Shown here: positions 42,626 through 52,806 of the stretch, piece after piece
Layout: the number at the start of each line of letters is the position of its first letter
Numbering within the stretch: the stretch's first letter is position 1
From: Chryseobacterium indologenes
Lineage (GTDB): Bacteria > Bacteroidota > Bacteroidia > Flavobacteriales > Weeksellaceae
Assembly (NCBI GenBank): GCA_016025055.1
Contig: CP065590.1
Coordinates: 558,001-622,000, forward strand
Direction: 5' to 3'
DNA length: 64,000 bases
Position numbers and translations under genes: made by a program
Notes under the pieces: generated by a model
The model's database searches: none
Told to the model about the DNA's origin: nothing
Seen by the model: only the letters and a program-made list of their open reading frames with translations

Positions 42626-43741
42626 CTAATTTTTATATAAAAGATTCTCAGAATTATTTACTGTATTAAAAAAGGATTTGCTTTTTAATTGACTATCAAT
42701 CTTAATATTCTTAAAATTAAGTTTTATTGCTTGCTTAGTTTCCGATTTCCAATAACTATCATTTTTATTATTGATCCATGTCGTATTAGATATATTAATA
42801 ACGCCACTAGGATCAAAAATACTATTCTCTGTATTTAAAGATGTTAGCAGAGCATATGAAGACCTATTATCGGTATGATTATTAATATTTATTGAAACAT
42901 TTTTAACTTTATCCTTTGACTTCTGATTTAAGGCATTCATATTTATTGCTATACCAGACAAAGCATTATTAAATGTATATACTTTATTTAAATTAACATT
43001 TTTTATAAAATCTTCTGGTAAGCTCGGTTCTACATCAATCCCACACTGCGGGTTTGTACCATTTACATTAGAAATAAGAATATTCTTAATAAAAACATCT
43101 TTAGCAGAAGTTATTGATATACCATTTCTCCTTACATTATCTATCCAGCCACCCTCTATTATCACATCTTCACTAAAACTTGCTGTTTCTGAACCTATAA
43201 AAATCCCATCACCCCATGTGTTTTTTACCATAGGATTGTAAATCCTAATTTTCCTTGAATTTTGTATTGATATTCCAGCATTCCATTCTCCCTTATGTAG
43301 TAATTTAGCATTTCTGTTACCAATTATATTGGGGTTATATAAGTTTACATTTTCTACATTTTCGATTTTTATGATATCATAGTGTCTGCCTTTTACTTCT
43401 CCGGTATAAATAATCTTAGAGTTCTTTGAAAAAAAAACATTTGTATTGGATGTTATAACCAGAGCGTTACTTATAAATATAGGATAGTCAGGAAGAATTA
43501 CATTTTTATGTGAGTTAAAAAAGGTTTGTATCTCCTTTGTGTAATCTTTATTTATATTTTTATAATTGAGAGGAAGAATCCTCTCTAATTTGTCCCAATT
43601 ACTCAAATTTACTTTTTGAAAAGGATATGGCTGCGTATACTCATTGATCACACGACTATCTGGTAACGAGTAGGTAAAATCAATTGTTTGGCAAGAAAAA
43701 AGAGTACTAAACAAAACAACCATTAATAATTTGTACTTCAT
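42626..43741 (-). CDS. Right-handed beta-helix lipoprotein
   Basis: 371 residues. Lipoprotein signal MKYKLLMVVLFSTLFSC with Cys17. The core is a right-handed parallel beta-helix (FSEDVIIEGGWIDNVRRNGI, SAKDVFIKNILISNVNGTNP, CGIDVEPSLPEDFIKNVNLN), as in pectate-lyase/polysaccharidase-like proteins. It lies between the polymerase and GT2 genes. It is exported and anchored, so a role in trimming, modifying or binding the polysaccharide outside the cytoplasm is plausible but unproven. No catalytic residues can be assigned. Confidence 0.75.
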   Translation of the reverse strand: MKYKLLMVVLFSTLFSCQTIDFTYSLPDSRVINEYTQPYPFQKVNLSNWDKLERILPLNYKNINKDYTKEIQTFFNSHKNVILPDYPIFISNALVITSNTNVFFSKNSKIIYTGEVKGRHYDIIKIENVENVNLYNPNIIGNRNAKLLHKGEWNAGISIQNSRKIRIYNPMVKNTWGDGIFIGSETASFSEDVIIEGGWIDNVRRNGISITSAKDVFIKNILISNVNGTNPQCGIDVEPSLPEDFIKNVNLNKVYTFNNALSGIAINMNALNQKSKDKVKNVSININNHTDNRSSYALLTSLNTENSIFDPSGVINISNTTWINNKNDSYWKSETKQAIKLNFKNIKIDSQLKSKSFFNTVNNSENLLYKN

Positions 43742-43750
43742 AACTCATTT

Positions 43751-44833
43751 TTAAATGTTATTAAAAAATATAAATATTCCCACTAACCCCAAAATTATAA
43801 AACCAAAAGGTAAATTATTAACTTTTTTATTAAAATAAGGTACCATTAAGAAAGGAATTAAAATCCACGATATCACCCCCCATCTATCAGAATAAGGAAT
43901 ATGAAAAAATAAAAAGAATATACAACTTAAAAGAATATATGATTTTAAAATCACAAGATACATGGTATCATTAATATTATTCATTCGATTTTTCATATAA
44001 ATGAAGACTAATAAAAAAAATGAATTAAAAACAACAAACTGTGGTTTAAATCCAATCATGTACAAACCATCATAACTACTCGCATCCAAATAGCTACTTC
44101 TTCTTTCGTCAACATTTGAAACAAGACCGCTATCAATTATTTTATTAAATCCGAGATCAAAATAAGACAAAATAATACTTAAAACATATAAGATATAAAA
44201 ATATTTCAGAGTGATTTTTTTATTACTGTAGCTTATTAAAAATAGTAATATAATAGGTATAATACTTGTAAAGTGAAATAATATACTTAAAATAAAACAT
44301 CCAACAACAGATATTGTATATTTTTGTTTATAAAAAAATAAAACAACCCCAAGAATAAAAAAGCCCAAAGATACTCCTTGCCTTATAATATTAGTACCTA
44401 ATGTTTTATAAAAGAACAAACTAAAAAAAATAAATAATACAAATATGATATTAACTGAATAAATTTTTGAAAGATAATAGGCCGTTAAAAATATGGAAGC
44501 ATTGAATATACATGCCATAAACATAAAAAAGTTAACGGGATCGTTATTTAAAAACAATTTAAGAGTTGAAAAAATAATTTTAATAAAGAAATCTGTGCCC
44601 CAATTTTCAAGATATTCAGAATTAATATATTGCCAACTATACATTCCAGTATCTGAACCTACATCTAAATCTCTAAAGCCAAATAATAACGAAAATAATA
44701 CTACGTATAATAAGCATAGTTTTATAAAGTTATTTGATTGAAAATTATGTTTATCAAGCATATATGCTAGTATAAAAGCGATCAATCCACAGCTTCCATA
44801 CAAGATATAGTATATATTATTAAAACTCTCCAT
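43751..44833 (-). CDS. O-antigen/EPS polymerase, EpsG family (Wzy-type)
   Basis: 360 residues with ten or more hydrophobic helices. EpsG-like features: FGFRDLDVGSDTGMYSWQYI in the first periplasmic loop, NDPVNFFMFMACIFNASIFL, and a large loop around VDERRSSYLDASSYDGLYMI. It links undecaprenyl-bound repeat units in the periplasm. Wzy proteins are very divergent, so the call rests on topology, the GSDTGMY-type loop and locus position. It is among the most AT-rich genes of the window. Confidence 0.82.
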   Translation of the reverse strand: MESFNNIYYILYGSCGLIAFILAYMLDKHNFQSNNFIKLCLLYVVLFSLLFGFRDLDVGSDTGMYSWQYINSEYLENWGTDFFIKIIFSTLKLFLNNDPVNFFMFMACIFNASIFLTAYYLSKIYSVNIIFVLFIFFSLFFYKTLGTNIIRQGVSLGFFILGVVLFFYKQKYTISVVGCFILSILFHFTSIIPIILLFLISYSNKKITLKYFYILYVLSIILSYFDLGFNKIIDSGLVSNVDERRSSYLDASSYDGLYMIGFKPQFVVFNSFFLLVFIYMKNRMNNINDTMYLVILKSYILLSCIFFLFFHIPYSDRWGVISWILIPFLMVPYFNKKVNNLPFGFIILGLVGIFIFFNNI

Positions 44834-45091
44834 TAAAAAAATAAAAAAATGTTGAAACCCTACACAATTCGGGAATTTATTTTAAGTATTCTCCCCTGGG
44901 CATTAATTTTTATGATTAATAAATTTATTTGTGCATCAGCCGTGGGGGAAAGCAACACTATAATGAATATATCTTTAAAACTATTATTAAGACCAATTTT
45001 AAATTATAGATTTATATAAGACAGATTGAGTTACTACCTTTACACGGTCTTATGTAATACAAATTTACATATAAATAGCAATGATATGTTA

Positions 45092-46198
45092 CTAAAATAA
45101 TCCTTTTAAAACAATTTCGTTTATATTCATGAATTGCTTCCACGAATACTGTTCCAAAGCAAGTTTTCTACAATTTAACTTTACTTGATCCAAATTATTA
45201 TTTAAAAGATCTTCTACTGTTGCAGCTATAGTTTTAGGTTCCGTACTCGATATTCCTCCTACGTTTTGACCACAGTAAGTATCTTCAATCATATATTTTT
45301 CTTCATCATTATCCGCCAACATTATTACTGGAACTCCACAACTAAAAGCTTCTAAAGTAACTAAGCCTAAATTAGGCCCGCTGACTGTCTGTAAATAAAT
45401 ATCAAATAAAGGAATAACTTCGTTAACATTATCAATAAAAGGGCGTAACAAAACTTTATCTTTCAAATTATACTTGCCGATTAATTCAACTAATTTATCA
45501 TACTCTTCCCCTTCCCCATAAATTACACCTATTACATTCTTATCTTCTAAAAATCTAAATGTTTCTATAAATAAGTGTACCCTCTTTTGAGGATGTAATC
45601 TACAACAGATACCGAGTATTTTTTTATCTTCCGGTAAATCTATATCAATTCTTTTTAGTTTAGTGTCAGGAGAAAATTTTTGTGTATCTACAGGCAGCCT
45701 ATTTGTAAGCACTTTTTCTTTATTTGCTTTATTCTTATTAATTAATTGCTGAGATAAATAATCACTTAATCCAAAAAATTTATCGGTGCTTTTATTCGGC
45801 AACCCAGTTTTCCATAAAGCTTTTTCATTTTTCACCGCATTTTCATACACATGCATCGTAATATAGATGATCTTAAATTTATTATAAAATAACTTAATAA
45901 TCCAAAATACTAATGCTGATGGCGGCATAGAACAATAAACCACATCTATCTTCTTATGTTTAATGTAATTGTATACCTTAAAAATCTGAGATAACATCGA
46001 CAAAAATCCTTTTGATCCTTTATTTGTAGAGAATATTTCGCTAGCATTAGTATCCTGAAACCTTTCTAATATTTTTGTATCATCAGAAAATATTAGATAG
46101 CTCGTATTATATGATTGCTTTAATTTTTCATACAATTGTATAGAGAAGCTTTCTGCTCCTCCATAACATAAAGAATTGGTACATATTAGAATGTTCAT
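45092..46198 (-). CDS. Glycosyltransferase family 4
   Basis: 368 residues from ATG 46198 (MNILICTNSLCYGGAESFSI); the open frame extends to a TTG that overlaps the flippase stop. GT-B fold with NRLPVDTQKFSPD, LGICCRLHPQKRVHLFIETF, GVIYGEGEEYDKLVEL and GPNLGLVTLEAFSCGVPVIM (EX7E). It lies directly after the flippase gene with a 2-base gap. Sugar specificity unknown. Downstream of it is a 258-base gap that may carry a separate promoter for the polymerase part of the locus. Confidence 0.86.
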   Translation of the reverse strand: MNILICTNSLCYGGAESFSIQLYEKLKQSYNTSYLIFSDDTKILERFQDTNASEIFSTNKGSKGFLSMLSQIFKVYNYIKHKKIDVVYCSMPPSALVFWIIKLFYNKFKIIYITMHVYENAVKNEKALWKTGLPNKSTDKFFGLSDYLSQQLINKNKANKEKVLTNRLPVDTQKFSPDTKLKRIDIDLPEDKKILGICCRLHPQKRVHLFIETFRFLEDKNVIGVIYGEGEEYDKLVELIGKYNLKDKVLLRPFIDNVNEVIPLFDIYLQTVSGPNLGLVTLEAFSCGVPVIMLADNDEEKYMIEDTYCGQNVGGISSTEPKTIAATVEDLLNNNLDQVKLNCRKLALEQYSWKQFMNINEIVLKGLF

Positions 46199-46200
46199 TG

Positions 46201-47438
46201 TCAAATTTTATTTAATTTTTTAGAATATAGGGATATAGCACCCACTAAAATTATATACCAACTATAGGTATACAAAATCAGTGAAAATATAGCTCCTTTT
46301 AATTGCATAAAGTATGAAAAACCTATATAAACCAAAAGTGCATATATAAATAATGAAATTGAAAAAATAAGTGCCAGTTTATTTTTATTAATTACAGTAA
46401 AATAATAATTTACAGGAACTTGTAAAAAAAGAGGAACAACGGAAATTAAGGCCAATTTAAGAAACCCAATATAATCGTTATCAAAATTTTTAAATACAAA
46501 TGCTATATAATCACTCAAAATAAATGAAATACCATAAAATAATATCCCGATAAAAAGGAAAACTATTGATTGTTTCTTTACCAGATTAAGATAGTCACGG
46601 TGTGAATTTTTGAATACAATTATTTGATTGTTGAGTATAAAACTACTCATGGCTGTAGCTAAAATTGAAAATATACCAATAATACTAATTATAATACTAA
46701 AAATACCATATTCATCAGCTGTACAATATTGCTTGATCACCAACACGTTGATTCTAGTACTTAATATATAAACAAACGTACTTAGTAAAAGGGGAAACAT
46801 TCTATTTAAAAAGCTTTTTAAATATGCACTTTTCCAATGTATATACCTGCTTATTTTTTTTGCGAATAAACCATTGATAAATTCAATATTAACCAAAAAA
46901 TACTGTTAGCAACAAATATATATCCAACAATATTTATAGAGGAAAATCCTACTAATTTCGCGACAATAAAAAGTAATAGTAATAAGCAGATATAATGGCT
47001 GCTTTTTATGATCGAAAATCCTTTAAATTTATTTTTAGAAAGCAGATAATAATAATGTGTTTCACTTAATGAATCTATAAGCCTTGCCAAAATCATTAAA
47101 AAAGAAAGGTAATTTATTCCCTTTATATAATATGAAAGAATAAGAATTACTGCAGTACATAAAAACAATACTATTCTTGCAAAAAAAACTGTAAGAAGAT
47201 ATTTATCACTTATAGCATCTGAAAAAGCAAAATCTCTTCTCAATACAGTCAATATCGCAGCGCCAAAGATAGCAGCAGCTGTCTGTCCTAATGTATTTGC
47301 ATATGTAAATTCTCCAATATCAGCCAGACTTACATTGCGGGATAAGAAGATAAGGATAATAAAAACAGAAAAACCTGCAATATATTCTGGTAAAGAAATA
47401 TAAATCAGGTTCAAAATAGATTTTAATTTTTGCACCAT
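46201..47438 (-). pseudogene. Polysaccharide flippase (Wzx-like), frameshifted
   Basis: Two overlapping frames together form one MATE/MOP-superfamily flippase of about 412 residues. The N-terminal part (from 47438) has SLPEYIAGFSVFIILIFLSR and LGQTAAAIFGAAILTVLRRD. The C-terminal part begins near 46880 and includes MFPLLLSTFVYILSTRINVL and FLKLALISVVPLFLQVPVNY. The break is in a run of eight A on the minus strand (about 46854-46861); nine A reads VYSQKKISRYIHW continuously. Wzx moves lipid-linked repeat units across the inner membrane. The locus needs it, so an assembly indel is more likely than real loss. Confidence 0.85.
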
Positions 47439-47449
47439 TTCAAATGGAA

Positions 47450-48070
47450 TTATTTAGCAGGATTTCCCTTAACAATAATACCGGATATTAAATTTTTAAC
47501 AACATTACTTCCTGCCCCCAGTAAAACTTGATCTCCAATACAGACCCCATTTCTAATTGTTGAACTTGCTCCTAAATAACAGTTTTCACCTATAACCACA
47601 TCTCCACAAATCGTATTATTTGCTGCAACAAGGGTATAATCTCCTACCCTAGAGTCATGATGAATAACTGTATTAGGAAGAATACAGATATGATTTCCTA
47701 TCTCAGCATTAGCTGTAGCTACCACTCCTGCCATTATAAGAACATTACTCCCAACCTTTACATTATTCCCAATAATAGCCTTGGGATGTATGAGTGTCGT
47801 AAATCTATTAATTTCAAGTTCAAGACTATCAATAATCTGTTTTCTTTTTTTAAAAGAAACGGGACTGCCATTGACAGCCAAAATCTTAGCACCTGGAAAC
47901 TTTTGGAAAGCTTCTCTACTATATATTGTAATGCCATACTGTTCTGTTCCGATAATTGAAATATCATCGGAAATAAAACCTATACAACATTGATCATCAG
48001 AAAGACAATCTAATGCTTCAATGCCAGTCCCGCTATAAGGAAATATTAATATTTCTTCTTTAGTTTTCAA
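47450..48070 (-). CDS. NeuD/PglD-family sugar O- or N-acyltransferase
   Basis: 206 residues. N-terminal Rossmann-like PglD_N domain (about 5-80: [16 protein letters not shown]) followed by left-handed beta-helix repeats ([40 protein letters not shown], with the catalytic His pair VIHHD). Family members N-acetylate UDP-4-amino sugars (PglD) or O-acetylate sialic acids (NeuD). It starts with TTG at 48070, overlapping the SDR gene by 11 bases; no ATG is available in frame upstream. Together with the aminotransferase at 49042-50148 it could finish an acetamido sugar. Confidence 0.82.
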   Translation of the reverse strand: MKTKEEILIFPYSGTGIEALDCLSDDQCCIGFISDDISIIGTEQYGITIYSREAFQKFPGAKILAVNGSPVSFKKRKQIIDSLELEINRFTTLIHPKAIIGNNVKVGSNVLIMAGVVATANAEIGNHICILPNTVIHHDSRVGDYTLVAANNTICGDVVIGENCYLGASSTIRNGVCIGDQVLLGAGSNVVKNLISGIIVKGNPAK

Positions 48071-49016
48071 TAGACTTAAAGTATTCTGCTGTTCTCAAGA
48101 TACCTTCTTCAAGATCTACCTTAGCTTCAAAACCTAAAATCTCTCTAGTTTTTGTCACGCTTGGAATTCTCATTTCAATATCTGCACTTAACGCTTCTTT
48201 AAACATAATTTTACTGCTACTCTTCAATACTCGGCAAACAGATTCAGCCAATCCAAGAGTAGTGATTACAGTTCTCTGGTTACCAAGGTTGAAACTTTCC
48301 CCGATTGCTTTAGGATCTTCGATACATCTAATCAGACAGTCTACGAAATCATCAACAAAGCACCAGGCTCTGATTGCTGTACCATCTCCATAAATATAGA
48401 TATCTTCATTTTTAAGAGCCTTTTTTATAAAAATTTGTAATGCACCTTCTCCTGTTTGTCCAGGTCCATACACATTGAAAGGTCTTACAGTTACTACAGG
48501 AAGTTCGTGTTGCTTATAGTATGCATGAGCTAAGTGCTCTCCTGCAAGTTTACTAACCGCATATACCCATCTTGCTTCCCCTACACTTCCTGCAACTGCA
48601 GTATCTTCTTCTCTACTTTTGAAGGCGTGACTACCGAAAATTTCGGAAGTACTGAAATCTATAAATCTGTCTTTTACTCCGTTTACTTTTGCAGCTTCTA
48701 AAGCATTGGCAGTTCCGATCATGTTTACGCTCATTGTTCTTACAGGATCTTTGATTACGGTATCAATACCCGCAATACCTGCAGCATGGACTACGATATC
48801 AGCATCTTTCATACTTTCAGTCAAAAATGGTAAATCAAGTACATCACCTTTGATGATTGTTAAATTTGCGTGGTTAGCAACATCACTTGAGCTCAAAGTA
48901 TCTCTGTGGAAGTTATCATAAACAACAATTTTATTGTTTTCTACGTAATGCTTAATCAGAGTATTTGCAATAAATCCCGCCCCGCCGGTAATAAAAATCG
49001 TTTTGTTAGTTATCAT
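48060..49016 (-). CDS. NAD-dependent epimerase/dehydratase (extended SDR)
   Basis: 318 residues. Rossmann motif [23 protein letters not shown], catalytic Ser/Thr region DFSTSEIFG and Tyr-Lys in [50 protein letters not shown]. It belongs to the UDP-sugar 4-epimerase / 4,6-dehydratase group. The gene order (this enzyme, an aminotransferase upstream and an acyltransferase downstream) suggests it makes the keto sugar for that pair, but a plain 4-epimerase is equally possible. Confidence 0.82.
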   Translation of the reverse strand: MITNKTIFITGGAGFIANTLIKHYVENNKIVVYDNFHRDTLSSSDVANHANLTIIKGDVLDLPFLTESMKDADIVVHAAGIAGIDTVIKDPVRTMSVNMIGTANALEAAKVNGVKDRFIDFSTSEIFGSHAFKSREEDTAVAGSVGEARWVYAVSKLAGEHLAHAYYKQHELPVVTVRPFNVYGPGQTGEGALQIFIKKALKNEDIYIYGDGTAIRAWCFVDDFVDCLIRCIEDPKAIGESFNLGNQRTVITTLGLAESVCRVLKSSSKIMFKEALSADIEMRIPSVTKTREILGFEAKVDLEEGILRTAEYFKSIEN

Positions 49017-49041
49017 TTGAAATAATTTATTTTAGAATTAG

Positions 49042-50148
49042 TTATATTGTATTTATTATTTGTGATATCTTATAGACTGTATCTTCTGTAAGCTTTTCAT
49101 ACAATGGTACAGCGACTCCCTTGGAATATGCTTTATAAGCATTAGGAAAGTTTGCTTTATAGTCCAAATTATATTTATTTGCATAGTACTTCATTGCAGG
49201 AATACATTGTGCACCATAGTTAGCACCAATTTTATTATTTCTTAAAAAACCAAGTACTTCACTTTGTTGTAAGCTGTCATCAATTAATACATGGAATGTC
49301 TGCCATGTATGATTTCTGTCTACTGGAACTACAGGTAATATAATTTTTGGATTTTTAATTTCTGACAAATATATATCTGCAAGATTTTGCTTAAGCTTCA
49401 GGATATTATTAAGTCTCTGGATTTGACTATGAGCTAATGCCGCCTGAAAATCAGTCATTCTATAGTTATAACCGGCCTCTACAAACTCCATTCTGCCATC
49501 CTGCATTTCAATACCATGGTTTCTAAGGATTTTTACTTTTGTATCATAATCAACATTATTTGTTGTCAGAACTCCTCCTTCTCCACTGGTAACACTTTTA
49601 CGCGGATGTAATGAGAATGAACCAAAATCTCCAAATGTTCCAACTTTTTTATTATTCTGAGTCGCTCCCAAAGCACAAGCAGCATCTTCAATAACATATA
49701 GATTGTATTCTTTAGCAATATTCATTACAGCTTCTATATCGCAGGCCAAACCAAATTCATGAACAGGAATAATAGCTTTAGTATTATGAGTAATAGCCTT
49801 CTTTATTTTATTAACATCAATATTAAATGTATTATTATCAATATCTACAAAAATACATTTAGCGCCTACCAGCTCTACCACATTGGCTGTAGCGACGTAA
49901 CTGAATGCGGGTATAATCACTTCGTCACCTGGACCGATCCCCAAAGTGATCAGGGCAAGATGTAAGGTAGAAGTACCATTACTTAAGGCAGAAGAACGTG
50001 CTGCTCCAAGATAATCAGAGAAAAAGTTTTCTAATAAACCTACATTCTCTCCCTGAACCAACATCCCTGATTTTAAAACATTAACAACATTGTTGATATC
50101 TGCATCATTAATATCAGGACTTGCCAACGGAACAAAATTTGATAACAT
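49042..50148 (-). CDS. DegT/DnrJ/EryC1-family sugar aminotransferase
   Basis: 368 residues, fold-type I PLP enzyme. GTSTLHLALITLGIGPGDEV, PAFSYVATANVVELVGAKC, EDAACALGA and the PLP lysine in LHPRKSVTSGEGGVL. GYNYRMTDFQAALAHSQI is the conserved substrate loop. It transfers an amino group from glutamate to a nucleotide-linked keto sugar. One of three such enzymes in the locus. It sits between the WbpB-like oxidoreductase (2-base gap) and the SDR gene, so it could act on either one's product. Confidence 0.88.
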   Translation of the reverse strand: MLSNFVPLASPDINDADINNVVNVLKSGMLVQGENVGLLENFFSDYLGAARSSALSNGTSTLHLALITLGIGPGDEVIIPAFSYVATANVVELVGAKCIFVDIDNNTFNIDVNKIKKAITHNTKAIIPVHEFGLACDIEAVMNIAKEYNLYVIEDAACALGATQNNKKVGTFGDFGSFSLHPRKSVTSGEGGVLTTNNVDYDTKVKILRNHGIEMQDGRMEFVEAGYNYRMTDFQAALAHSQIQRLNNILKLKQNLADIYLSEIKNPKIILPVVPVDRNHTWQTFHVLIDDSLQQSEVLGFLRNNKIGANYGAQCIPAMKYYANKYNLDYKANFPNAYKAYSKGVAVPLYEKLTEDTVYKISQIINTI

Positions 50149-50150
50149 AA

Positions 50151-51164
50151 TTAGTTTTTTAATTGATAAATTCTTTCTATAATATCCACTACCTTCAAGC
50201 CTTCCAGCGCATTGGTAGTTATTGTATTTCTTCCTTTTAACACATCTACAACATTTTCAATAATATAGTGGTGATTAGCTGCAGAACCTTTATATGCCCC
50301 GTAATCATTACCTGGATTTGTAGGTGGTAATTGAGGCATTATATAATCTTTTATAATACAAACTTCTACTTTATCCATATACTGGCCACCGATTTTTACG
50401 GCTCCATGTTCAGCAATAATAGTCATAGAACTTTCAAGATTCTGGTTCCACACTGAAGTTGAGTAATTTAAAGACCCCATTCCTCCGTTCACAAAATCAA
50501 AACTTACAAATCCTGAATCATCAAAATCGGTAAGATTTTCATGATTGAAATCTGCAAATTTTGCTTGGATATTGGTGATATCCCCAAATAACCAGTACAT
50601 AATGTCAATAAAATGTGAAAATTGCGTAAACAATGTTCCTCCATCCAGATCTTTTTTACCATGCCAAGATTCAGGTTTGTAATATCTGTCATCACGATTC
50701 CAGTAACAATTAAGCTGAACCATGTATATTTCACCAAGCTTTCCGCTTTCTACCATTTCTTTGATCCATGCTGAAGGCGGAGAGTAGCGGTTTTGCATTA
50801 CGGCAAATACTTGCCTATGCTTGTGAAGAGCCTGGAAAATAAGCTTTTCAGCATCTTGTTTATTAAGAGCCATTGGTTTCTCCACAACAACGTGCTTTCC
50901 GGAGTCAATTACTTTGTAAGCCTGCTCAAAATGGAATCCATTCGGAGAAGCTATATTTACAACATCTGCTTCTATCCCGGAGTTTAAAAAATCTTCCAGT
51001 GATGAGAAAAACGGAACATCATAGCTTTCTATTCCTAAAACAGATTTATCTTTTACATCAATTAATGCTACTAACTCACATTCAGAATTTCTTGACACCA
51101 TTTCTGCGTGTCTTTTTCCGATATGTCCACATCCTACAACTGCAAATTTTATTTTATTTTCCAT
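50151..51164 (-). CDS. Gfo/Idh/MocA oxidoreductase, WbpB/WlbA-like UDP-uronic acid 3-dehydrogenase
   Basis: 337 residues. N-terminal Rossmann fold (FAVVGCGHIGKRHAEMV), the family lysine in HVVVEKPMAL, then the alpha/beta domain. MQNRYSPPSAWIKEMVESGK and LGEIYMVQLNCYWNRDDRYY resemble WbpB/WlbA. WbpB oxidises UDP-GlcNAcA at C3 using tightly bound NAD+, re-oxidised by reducing 2-oxoglutarate to 2-hydroxyglutarate (established for the family). WbpE- and WbpD-like genes and the UDP-HexNAc dehydrogenase are close by, which supports the assignment. Confidence 0.82.
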   Translation of the reverse strand: MENKIKFAVVGCGHIGKRHAEMVSRNSECELVALIDVKDKSVLGIESYDVPFFSSLEDFLNSGIEADVVNIASPNGFHFEQAYKVIDSGKHVVVEKPMALNKQDAEKLIFQALHKHRQVFAVMQNRYSPPSAWIKEMVESGKLGEIYMVQLNCYWNRDDRYYKPESWHGKKDLDGGTLFTQFSHFIDIMYWLFGDITNIQAKFADFNHENLTDFDDSGFVSFDFVNGGMGSLNYSTSVWNQNLESSMTIIAEHGAVKIGGQYMDKVEVCIIKDYIMPQLPPTNPGNDYGAYKGSAANHHYIIENVVDVLKGRNTITTNALEGLKVVDIIERIYQLKN

Positions 51165-51172
51165 ATTTTATT

Positions 51173-52795
51173 TTAATTTTCGATTTTTCCAAATAGTTTC
51201 CAGGTTGTCCCAGTACTTACCCATCCAATAAAGCCGCCAGGAATAGGATTAGAATTAATAATTATTGTTCCTTTCTTATAATTCCCTGGTGAACTTGGAG
51301 GAGCTATCTTACTAAAATACATATCCTGATTTCCAAGTTGCGGGCTATTAAATAACTGTGAATTATTTGGCAGGGCAATCTCAGTATTTCCTGCTTTGTT
51401 TTTTAAAATATTTTCACCAAAGTATCTGAAGTTTTGAGAGTTTACATTGGCAATAATTCTTATGCTATTATATTCAGAATTAAGAAAAGAATTATTTCTT
51501 ATTTCCCAGGTTTCCAATTCTCCACTTTCAATAGCCAAATTATGTGTTGATGATTTCTTTGCAACGTTGCCAACTACATATCTGTTTGATCCATTTATTA
51601 AAAACATATTTGACTTTTTGTCGTCTGTGGTATTTCCTTTCTTTCCGGAGTCATTTATATAATTATTGACATATAGAATTTCTTCTCCAGTCCCTTGGTC
51701 ATATATTCCGTTTTCTTGGCTATCAGTAATTACATTATTATTGATAGTTGTAAATTTCACGTTATCAATATAAATCCCTACCAAATTTTGGTTGATAATA
51801 TTATTCCCTACTGTACCATATTTAGCACATCGTACGTTTATACCATTGGCATTAACACCTGAAACATTATTTCCTGTTATTGATACATTCTGGGCGTAGA
51901 TTCTGGGCGGATTTTCAGGGTAAGAGTTTAATACCAATATCCCATCAGCTTTTGCATTGGAAACAGAATTATTACTGATTGTAATATTTTTTGAATTTAC
52001 ATATGTGACATTGATTTCAGATTCAGTTCTATCATAATTCTGAACCTTAATTCCCGTATGCATTATATCACTAATAATATTATCTGATATCAATAAATCT
52101 GAAACACCTGAATCTGCGTATATTCCGTGTTCGTAAAGTGTTCTAGAAATAAAATTAGATCTTATTATAACCTTAGTACTTCCTAAAATCACAAAAATAC
52201 CTTGACTAGTATTGCTAATTGTGTTATCCAGAATTTTAATATTGTTGCCCCCTATTGTAATTGCAGTATTGTCTCTTGGCTCAATATCATTAATTGAGGT
52301 ATTCGGAGGTAACCAGTTATCCCAACTGTCAAATCCAAAGCAAACATTACTTGCAAATAAAAAGTTATCTACATCATTCGCCATTAAAGGAGAATACATA
52401 AAATTTTTAAAATTATTATCTCTTATTACTGTATTTCTAGCATAATCGCATTTAATAGCTTTAGCTTCGGAATTAGACTTTAATAATTTATTATATCTTT
52501 CATTTTGGCAGCCTATAAAAGTAAATCCTGTAATAGAAATATTTTTCTTTGCCAAACCAGCATCAGCAACCGAAAAATCAAAGATTGATTTTTGCAAAGC
52601 TTTTTGAATAATTGTTGCTCCTTGTGCTACTAATTGATGGTGATCGTTTAATTTTAAAGAGTCCGATACAAGAAATGTTTTATCACTGCTTCCAAAATAT
52701 ATGTCTTTTGCAGTATTTAAAGCAGCCTGAATTCCTGAAGTGTCGTCATGAACACCGTCTCCAAATACATTGGGAAAATTCATTATATCTTGCAT
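51173..52795 (-). CDS. Right-handed beta-helix protein, tailspike/pectate-lyase-3-like, no signal peptide
   Basis: 540 residues. The N-terminus VFGDGVHDDTSGIQAALN is the pectate-lyase-superfamily entry motif found in phage tailspikes and exopolysaccharide enzymes. A long parallel beta-helix follows (NNIKILDNTISNTSQGIFVI, VSDLLISDNIISDIMHTGIK and many similar coils). The C-terminus APPSSPGNYKKGTIIINSNP...GWVSTGTTWKLFG resembles the end module of phage and surface proteins. No signal peptide or sorting domain is visible, which is odd for a polysaccharidase. It is embedded between WbpD- and WbpB-like genes. Function unknown. Confidence 0.75.
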   Translation of the reverse strand: MQDIMNFPNVFGDGVHDDTSGIQAALNTAKDIYFGSSDKTFLVSDSLKLNDHHQLVAQGATIIQKALQKSIFDFSVADAGLAKKNISITGFTFIGCQNERYNKLLKSNSEAKAIKCDYARNTVIRDNNFKNFMYSPLMANDVDNFLFASNVCFGFDSWDNWLPPNTSINDIEPRDNTAITIGGNNIKILDNTISNTSQGIFVILGSTKVIIRSNFISRTLYEHGIYADSGVSDLLISDNIISDIMHTGIKVQNYDRTESEINVTYVNSKNITISNNSVSNAKADGILVLNSYPENPPRIYAQNVSITGNNVSGVNANGINVRCAKYGTVGNNIINQNLVGIYIDNVKFTTINNNVITDSQENGIYDQGTGEEILYVNNYINDSGKKGNTTDDKKSNMFLINGSNRYVVGNVAKKSSTHNLAIESGELETWEIRNNSFLNSEYNSIRIIANVNSQNFRYFGENILKNKAGNTEIALPNNSQLFNSPQLGNQDMYFSKIAPPSSPGNYKKGTIIINSNPIPGGFIGWVSTGTTWKLFGKIEN

Positions 52796-52806
52796 GTCAA
52801 TAAAAT

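Noticed and set aside
44849..45019. 56-codon plus-strand open frame in the gap between the polymerase and a glycosyltransferase
   Set aside because: It runs against the direction of the locus, has no homology I recognise, and such frames are frequent in AT-rich DNA.
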